Source: an uncultured Oscillospiraceae bacterium (lineage in GTDB: Bacteria; Bacillota; Clostridia; Oscillospirales; Acutalibacteraceae). Taken from it: a stretch of 64,000 nucleotides of DNA. The stretch is from positions 1 to 64,000 of the forward strand of contig CAJJLZ010000008.1 of assembly GCA_905192745.1 (NCBI GenBank), written 5' to 3'. The first letter of the stretch is position 1. Each line of letters starts with the position of its first letter. Positions 59,091 through 64,000 of this stretch are shown here, one piece after another. Below the pieces are notes generated by a model that was given only the letters and a program-made list of their open reading frames with translations, did no database searches and had not been told where the DNA came from. The position numbers were made by a program, and so were the translations under genes.

Positions 59091-59227
59091 TGCCGTCATC
59101 CTTTCGCCCAAAGGCACGCGGTTCGTCACACATACGATGGAAACGCTGTGCTTTATTGTAGCTTTTTTTCCGCGATCCGTCAATTTTTCCGCCGTATAAT
59201 TAGTCGTATAATTAAAGGAGTTTTTCC

Positions 59228-60526
59228 ATGACCTATTCCGAAGCCCTGACCGCCATCGAGGCGTTGAAGCCCGGCGGCATGAAATGGGGACTCGCCCGGA
59301 TGGAACGCATTCTCGCGCTGTGCGGGCGCCCTGAACGCCGGCTCCGGTTCGTCCATGTGGCGGGCACCAACGGCAAGGGCTCCACCGCCCGGATGATCCA
59401 GTGCATTCTGACCGCTGCGGGATACCGCACGGGGCTGTACGCCTCCCCCGCCGTGACCGGAATACGGGATACGATCACGGTGGACGGCGAGCCGATCCCG
59501 GAAGGCGATTTTGCCGGCCTGACCGCCGGCCTCCTCTCTCACCGGGAGGAAATGGGGGACGCGGGCGGGCTGTCGGAGTTTGAGCTGACCACCGCGCTGG
59601 CGTTTTTGTACTTCGCCCGGCGGCACACCGATCTCTGCGTAGTGGAGTGCGGGCTGGGCGGGCTGGACGACGCGACCAATGTCATTCCTCCGCCCCTGGC
59701 GGCGGTGCTGACGCCGGTTTCGCTTGACCACACAGCCATCCTCGGCGGGACGGTCGCGGCGATCACCGAAAAAAAATGCGGCATTCTCAAGCCGCCCTGC
59801 GCGGTAGTTACCTCCCCGGCGCAGGACGAGGAAGCGCTCGGGGTGATTCTGGAGCAGGCCGCCGGACTGGGCTTGACCGTCCGCCTTCCCTCCGCAGCCG
59901 CCGCCCCGCTGAAGGAGGAAGCGCTCGGCCGGACGGCGTTCTCCTACGACGGCATGGAGATCACGCTCCCTCTGACCGGCGGCTTCCAGCGGGACAACGC
60001 GCTCACCGCCATCGAAACGGTGCGGGCACTTGCCCCCGCCGGATTTCCGGTGGAACGGACGGCGATCGAGGCCGGGCTGGCCGCGGCCCGGATGCCCTGC
60101 CGGCAGGAGGTGCTGTCCGCCCCTCCCTCCCCGCTGGTGATGCTGGACGGCGCGCACAACCCGCAGGGGGTGGAGGCGCTGGCCGATACCCTGACAAAGC
60201 AGGGCGTTTCGGGGCTCACCCTTGTGGCGGGGATGCTGGGCGACAAGGACGCGCCCCGCTGCGCGGCGCTTCTCGCGCCCTTCTGCCGCCGGGCGGTCTG
60301 CTGTACGCCGGACAATCCCCGCGCCCTTCCGGCGGAACAATTCGCCGGATATCTGCGGGAGGCGGCGCCCTCTCTCCCGGTCATGGTGAAAGACAACCCA
60401 ACCGAAGCACTGGAAGCCGCCCTGGCCGACGGGGCCGCCTCCGATGGAAAAAAAGGACTGCTGGCGGCCGGTTCCTTTTATGTGGCGTCCGTCCTTCGTC
60501 CCCGGCTGCTGGAGCTTTTCGCGTAA
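59228..60526 (+). CDS. folC: Bifunctional folylpolyglutamate/dihydrofolate synthase
   Basis: A 432-residue Mur-ligase-type enzyme: ATP loop HVAGTNGKGSTARM, the folate loop TGLYASPAVTGIRDTI, the central CVVECGLGGLDDATNVI and the Mg/C-domain motif LVMLDGAHNPQGVEAL. It adds glutamate to (dihydro)folates. ATG 59,228 follows AAAGGAG by 8 bases; two TATAAT hexamers lie just upstream (59,195 and 59,207) without a clear -35. It ends in a terminator before the spoIIA operon. Confidence 0.94.
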   Translation: MTYSEALTAIEALKPGGMKWGLARMERILALCGRPERRLRFVHVAGTNGKGSTARMIQCILTAAGYRTGLYASPAVTGIRDTITVDGEPIPEGDFAGLTAGLLSHREEMGDAGGLSEFELTTALAFLYFARRHTDLCVVECGLGGLDDATNVIPPPLAAVLTPVSLDHTAILGGTVAAITEKKCGILKPPCAVVTSPAQDEEALGVILEQAAGLGLTVRLPSAAAAPLKEEALGRTAFSYDGMEITLPLTGGFQRDNALTAIETVRALAPAGFPVERTAIEAGLAAARMPCRQEVLSAPPSPLVMLDGAHNPQGVEALADTLTKQGVSGLTLVAGMLGDKDAPRCAALLAPFCRRAVCCTPDNPRALPAEQFAGYLREAAPSLPVMVKDNPTEALEAALADGAASDGKKGLLAAGSFYVASVLRPRLLELFA

Positions 60527-60583
60527 AAAACGGAACCGCCGCCCGGGAAAAATCTCCCGCATAAATTTTGCCCTGTGACCGGA

Positions 60584-60592
60584 TTCGTCAAA
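60584..60592 (+). promoter_or_regulatory. Candidate Spo0A box upstream of spoIIA
   Basis: TTCGTCAAA matches the reverse of the 0A box (TTCGACAAA) at 8 of 9 positions, 107 bases before spoIIAA and ahead of a terminator-like hairpin. Confidence 0.3.
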
Positions 60593-60605
60593 ATATTTAC
60601 GGACA

Positions 60606-60637
60606 AGCCTCTATCCTATGGGATAGAGGCTTTTTTT
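60606..60637 (+). terminator. Terminator after folC
   Basis: AGCCTCTATCC (60,606-60,616) pairs with GGATAGAGGCT (60,621-60,631), followed by a T run. Confidence 0.8.
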
Positions 60638-60698
60638 CTGCATATACTAATCCGCGATACCCGGATTACCACGAACACGAAAGGGGAAGGCAGTACAT

Positions 60699-61043
60699 AT
60701 GGCATTACACATGGAAAACACAGCCGGCGCGCTGACCGTCCGGCTGTCGGGAGAACTGGATCACCATTCCGCCCGTCGGATGCGGGAGGAAATCGACGCC
60801 GTGATAGAACGGACGAAGCCGGCCCGGCTGCGGCTGGATTTTGGCGGAGTCGGGTTCATGGACAGCTCGGGAATCGGCCTGATTATGGGGCGGTTCCGCC
60901 TGATGCAGCTCTACGGCGGCACGCTGGAGGTAATCGGTGCGTCCGAACGAATCCGGAACATGATCCGGCTCGCCGGACTGGACAGACTCAACCTGCTGAA
61001 AGAGGAGGAATCTGACGGCCCGGAGAAAGGAAAAGGGAGCTAA
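60699..61043 (+). CDS. spoIIAA: Anti-sigma F factor antagonist SpoIIAA
   Basis: A 114-residue STAS-domain protein. The phosphorylatable Ser lies in FMDSSGIGLIMGR, and LSGELDHHSARRMREEID matches the SpoIIAA N-terminal segment. Unphosphorylated SpoIIAA binds SpoIIAB and frees sigma F in the forespore. It is first in the spoIIAA-spoIIAB-sigF operon. ATG follows GAAAGGGGAAGG. The stop lies in the first of three 15-bp repeats. Confidence 0.95.
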   Translation: MALHMENTAGALTVRLSGELDHHSARRMREEIDAVIERTKPARLRLDFGGVGFMDSSGIGLIMGRFRLMQLYGGTLEVIGASERIRNMIRLAGLDRLNLLKEEESDGPEKGKGS

Positions 61044-61079
61044 CCCAGAGGGAGCTAACCCGGAGGGAGCCGACCCCAC
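61035..61079 (+). repeat. Three tandem 15-bp repeats at the spoIIAA end
   Basis: GGGAGCTAACCCAGA, GGGAGCTAACCCGGA and a diverged third copy; the first contains the spoIIAA stop codon, the second another stop in the same frame. Confidence 0.75.
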
Positions 61080-61141
61080 AATATATTACATCCCCCGCGG
61101 CGGTCCCCGCCGGGGAGGACAGGAAGAAATGGAGATTTGCG

Positions 61142-61600
61142 ATGAAACCGTTCAACGAAATGAAGCTGAGCTTTCCCAGCCGCTCGGCAAACGAAGGCTT
61201 CGCCCGCGCGGCTGTCGCCGCGTTCGTTTCCCAGCTCGATCCCGCAGTGGACGAGCTGGCCGATATCCGCACCGCCGTGTCGGAGGCGGTCACCAACTGC
61301 ATCGTCCACGCCTATCCCGAGGCCATCGGCAGCATCACGCTGAGCGTCCGCCTGTATCATGACGGGCGGGTGGTCATCAAGATTCGGGACAAGGGCTGCG
61401 GAATCGTTGACGTAAAGCAGGCCATGGAGCCGCTGTTCACCACCGGCGGCGAGGAGCGTTCGGGTCTGGGCTTCTCGGTGATGGAGAGCTTCACCGACAA
61501 GCTGCGGGTATCCTCCCGAAAGGGCAGAGGAACGCTGGTGACGCTGGAAAAATACATAGCGCTGCGCGGGGCGGCCCCCAGCCCGGCCAAACCGTCGTGA
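61142..61600 (+). CDS. spoIIAB: Anti-sigma F factor and serine kinase SpoIIAB
   Basis: A 152-residue GHKL kinase: N box VSEAVTNCIVHAYPEA, G1 box IRDKGCGI and G2 segment EERSGLGFSVMESF. It holds sigma F inactive and phosphorylates SpoIIAA. ATG 61,142 follows a weak GGAGA site. It overlaps the sigF start by 4 bases. Confidence 0.95.
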   Translation: MKPFNEMKLSFPSRSANEGFARAAVAAFVSQLDPAVDELADIRTAVSEAVTNCIVHAYPEAIGSITLSVRLYHDGRVVIKIRDKGCGIVDVKQAMEPLFTTGGEERSGLGFSVMESFTDKLRVSSRKGRGTLVTLEKYIALRGAAPSPAKPS

Positions 61601-62256
61601 ACCGCCGGGAAGAATTCATCTGCGACAACATCGGGCTGGTCCACTCCTGCGCCCGCCGGTTCAACGGACGGGGAATCGAATACGACGACCTGTTTCAGGC
61701 AGGCTGTGTGGGACTGGTCAAGGCGGCCGACGGATTTGACGAAACACGGGGGCTGAAATTTTCCACCTACGCCGTGCCGGTGATCCTGGGGGAAATCCGC
61801 CGCCTGTTCCGGGACGGCGGGACGGTCAAGGTCAGCCGCTCCCTCAAGGAACTGTCGATGCGGGCCGCCCGGGAACGGGAGCATTTCACGAACACGGAGG
61901 GCCGGGAACCCACGGTCGGCGAGATGGCCGACCTGCTCGGGGTGGAACGGGAGCAGGCCGCCGAGGCGATGGGCGCCGCGCTGCCTCCCCTCTCCCTCAC
62001 CCGCTCGGGCGAGGAGGACGAGGGAGACCAGATCGACGTGCCCGTTTCCCCGCCGGACGAGCTTCTGACCGATCGGCTGGCTCTGCGGCAGGTGCTGGGG
62101 GAACTCGCGCCGCGGGACCGGGAGCTGATTGTGCTGCGTTATCTGAAAAGCAACACCCAGCAGGCCACGGCGGACAAGCTCGGTATGACGCAGGTGCAGG
62201 TTTCCCGCCGGGAACGCGCCCTGCTGCTCCAGATGAGAGAAAATCTGACGGGCTGA
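61597..62256 (+). CDS. sigF: Forespore sporulation sigma factor F
   Basis: A protein of 219 residues starting with GTG 61,597 inside the spoIIAB end. Region 2 (YDDLFQAGCVGLVKAADGFD; KFSTYAVPVILGEIRRLFRD) and region 4 (ATADKLGMTQVQVSRRERAL) are complete. It is the first compartment-specific sigma factor of the forespore. The protein is slightly shorter than in Bacillus at the N-terminus. Confidence 0.95.
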   Translation: MNRREEFICDNIGLVHSCARRFNGRGIEYDDLFQAGCVGLVKAADGFDETRGLKFSTYAVPVILGEIRRLFRDGGTVKVSRSLKELSMRAAREREHFTNTEGREPTVGEMADLLGVEREQAAEAMGAALPPLSLTRSGEEDEGDQIDVPVSPPDELLTDRLALRQVLGELAPRDRELIVLRYLKSNTQQATADKLGMTQVQVSRRERALLLQMRENLTG

Positions 62257-62275
62257 CGGCCCGTCGGTGAAAAAT

Positions 62276-62320
62276 GCCTGCCGGCGTATCGGAGAGATGC
62301 GGCCGGCAGGCGTCTTTTTA
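62276..62320 (+). terminator. Terminator after sigF
   Basis: GCCTGCCGGC (62,276-62,285) pairs with GCCGGCAGGC (62,302-62,311); five T follow. Confidence 0.75.
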
Positions 62321-62326
62321 TTCATT

Positions 62327-64000
62327 CTATTCTTTTTCCAGCGTCCGGACCACCGGGGAAAAATCAATCCGGCCGGAGGAAACGTCGATCGCGTCCACCC
62401 GCACGGCCATGGCGTCCCCCACCGTGTAGAGCGGACGGCCCCGGCCGTTCACCAGAGAGGCCACGTCGTCACACCGCAGGCCGGACTCGGGCAGATCCTC
62501 CAGCCGAACCAGCCCCTCCACCGAATTCGGCAGTTCCACGAACAGGCCGAAGGCGGAAACCGACGCGATGACGCCGTCGAAGGTTTCGCCGAGGAACCGG
62601 CCCATATATTCGGCCTTATAGCATCCCTCGCATTCCCGCTCCGCCGTCATCGCCCGCACCTCATACTGGGAGGACAGATCGGCCGATTCCTGCACAAAGG
62701 CGGCGTACCGACGGATCAGCTCGTCCTTGGGCACGCCCGTAATCGCATCCGAAAGGATGCGGTGGATGCTGAGATCGGGATACCGACGGATCGGGGAGGT
62801 GAAATGGCAGTAATCCTTCAGCGCGAGGCCGTAGTGGCCCAGCGGATTTTCGCTGTACTGCGCCTTGGCCATCGACCGGAGCAGCCGGTCGGAAATCAGC
62901 CGGGCATAGGGCGTTTCCCGCGCCTCCTCCATCAGATCCCGCAGATCGAGCTGAGCGGAAAGCCGAACGGTTTTCAGCCCCAGCCGTCCGGCGGTTTCGC
63001 TGAGGACCCGCAGCTTTTCCGGATCGGGACGGTCATGCACACGGTAGACAAAAGGGATTCCCCGACGGCGGGCGTAGGCGGCGGTCGCCACATTGGCGGC
63101 GATCATAAACTGCTCGATCATTCCCTCGCTCTCCCCCGTCGTGCGGGCGACGATATCCACCGGATGCCCCTGCCCATCCAGCACAAACGCGGATTCGGTG
63201 CTGATCAGGTCCATCGTCCCCCGGGCGGAGGCGGCCTCCCGCAGATGGGCGGCAAGGGCTCGCATATTCGAAAGCGTTTCCCGCACCGGGGCATATTTTT
63301 TCTGAACCGCTTCGTCCGCCGTGCCGTCGAAGAGGGTGTTGATCTCGCTGTACACGCCCCGCACGCAGGAACGGATCACGGTCTTTTTAATTTTCGCGTC
63401 GGTACACACGCCGTTTTTATCCAGCGTCATGATGGCAGAAAGGGTCAGCTTGTCCGTTCCCGCGTTCAGGGAGCAGGCGCCGTTGGAAAGCGCCTCCGGC
63501 AGCATGGGGATCACCCGGTCGGCAAAATAGACCGAGGTCCCCCGCCGGCGGGCCTCCTGATCCAGTACGGAACCTGCCGCCACATAATGGGACACGTCCG
63601 CGATATGCACGCCGAGCCGCCAGCCCTCCCCCTCCGGGTCGAGGGAAACCGCGTCGTCCAGATCCTTGGCGTCCTTCCCGTCAATGGTAAAGACGGTCCA
63701 GTCCCGCAGGTCGTCCCGATCCTCGATGTCCTGTTCGGTAATGCCGGCGTCCCGCAGCCGTTCCGCCTCGGCCCGTACCGTGTCCGGAAAGACCGAAGGG
63801 ATGCCCGCCGCGTCCACAATCGCATCGGCGCAGACTTTCGCACTGTCCGCGCTGCCGTAGGAAGTCACCACCCGGGCAACCGGATCGCCGTCCTTGTTGA
63901 AGGTCACACGGAAGCGCACCTTATCCCCCACGGCCGCGTCGCAATCCCCCTTTTTTACCGGGAGAGGAAACCGAATCAGAGAATCCGGGAGTACCTCCCG
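62327..64000 (-). CDS. rnr: Ribonuclease R, 3' part (5' end beyond the window)
   Basis: The last 557 codons of an RNB-family 3'-5' exoribonuclease. The frame is open to the window edge, so the start and N-terminal cold-shock region are missing. The RNB catalytic segment TIDGKDAKDLDDAVSL, the motif HFTSPIRRYPDLSIHRIL and a C-terminal S1 domain (FDGVIASVSAFGLFVELPNS) are present. It degrades structured RNA and takes part in rRNA and tmRNA quality control. The protein ends soon after the S1 domain, without the long basic tail of E. coli RNase R. Confidence 0.95.
   Translation of the reverse strand, partial: REVLPDSLIRFPLPVKKGDCDAAVGDKVRFRVTFNKDGDPVARVVTSYGSADSAKVCADAIVDAAGIPSVFPDTVRAEAERLRDAGITEQDIEDRDDLRDWTVFTIDGKDAKDLDDAVSLDPEGEGWRLGVHIADVSHYVAAGSVLDQEARRRGTSVYFADRVIPMLPEALSNGACSLNAGTDKLTLSAIMTLDKNGVCTDAKIKKTVIRSCVRGVYSEINTLFDGTADEAVQKKYAPVRETLSNMRALAAHLREAASARGTMDLISTESAFVLDGQGHPVDIVARTTGESEGMIEQFMIAANVATAAYARRRGIPFVYRVHDRPDPEKLRVLSETAGRLGLKTVRLSAQLDLRDLMEEARETPYARLISDRLLRSMAKAQYSENPLGHYGLALKDYCHFTSPIRRYPDLSIHRILSDAITGVPKDELIRRYAAFVQESADLSSQYEVRAMTAERECEGCYKAEYMGRFLGETFDGVIASVSAFGLFVELPNSVEGLVRLEDLPESGLRCDDVASLVNGRGRPLYTVGDAMAVRVDAIDVSSGRIDFSPVVRTLEKE

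Overview
The window is a stretch of chromosome from a spore-forming, high-GC member of the Clostridia, most likely an Oscillospirales (Ruminococcaceae-like) gut bacterium. The evidence is the set of sporulation genes (spoIIGA-sigE, sigG, spoIIAA-spoIIAB-sigF, a GerA/SpoVAF-type germination protein, a BclA-like protein), the Gram-positive envelope genes (LTA-synthase-like enzyme, MreB, FtsH, DedA) and the low-GC-Firmicute style promoters and ribosome binding sites. No species can be named from the sequence alone.

Bases 1 to about 18,400 are the right-hand part of an integrative conjugative element (ICE) of the Tn1549/CTn type. In order: the tail of a Maff2-like gene (apparently interrupted, perhaps by a group II intron), a VirB6/TrbL-like membrane protein, a SpoVG-like protein, a DNA methyltransferase, PrgI, the VirB4 ATPase, an NlpC/P60 hydrolase, DUF4315 and DUF4366 proteins, a Cys-rich VLP protein, MobC, a CD1845-type membrane protein, the relaxase, a candidate oriT, an AT-rich cargo block (XRE regulator, AraC regulator, GyrI-like protein, ABC exporter, Cys-rich KTR protein), a small sigma-like regulator behind a leader, a TnpW-like protein and a large serine recombinase. 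Eight copies (plus one degenerate copy) of a ~25-bp palindrome with core GGGACA-N3-TGTCCC are scattered through the ICE backbone, mostly at gene junctions, and three of them are read in frame inside proteins. I found none in the chromosomal part.

The ICE abuts a tRNA-Ala(GGC) gene (18,428-18,503, minus), followed by a 22-nt truncated copy of the tRNA 5' end. From there the chromosome runs, largely on the minus strand: serC-serA (serine biosynthesis); two small envelope proteins and an N-terminally truncated ricin-type lectin; a FecBCD-type iron/cobalamin uptake operon; mrp (Fe-S carrier); a polyprenyl-phosphate sugar transferase; and then an Agr-type peptide signalling cassette (DUF5317 membrane protein, a kinase-less multi-TM protein, AgrB, AgrD) that lies directly ahead of a membrane GGDEF/HD-GYP protein rather than an AgrC/AgrA pair. 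Next come an Amt-PII fusion with a promoter-proximal terminator, an unusual response-regulator-like protein, a GerA-family protein, a DUF4190 protein, spoIIGA-sigE, a FAD oxidoreductase, sigG, a MacB/FtsX-type ABC exporter, an LTA-synthase-like enzyme, mreB, dedA, a GT8 glycosyltransferase, ftsH, a MarR regulator, a BclA-like protein, a FUSC-HAD fusion, three tandem 88-bp double-hairpin repeats upstream of a YjbR-type gene, an unknown gene, folC, the spoIIA operon and the 3' part of rnr.

The observations most worth following are the Agr cassette coupled by position to a degenerate GGDEF/HD-GYP protein, the ICE-wide palindrome family, and the 88-bp repeats, each of which contains an extended -10 promoter and two hairpins and has a partial relative 39 kb away beside the tRNA. 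All functions are inferred from motifs and family knowledge; no searches were run.
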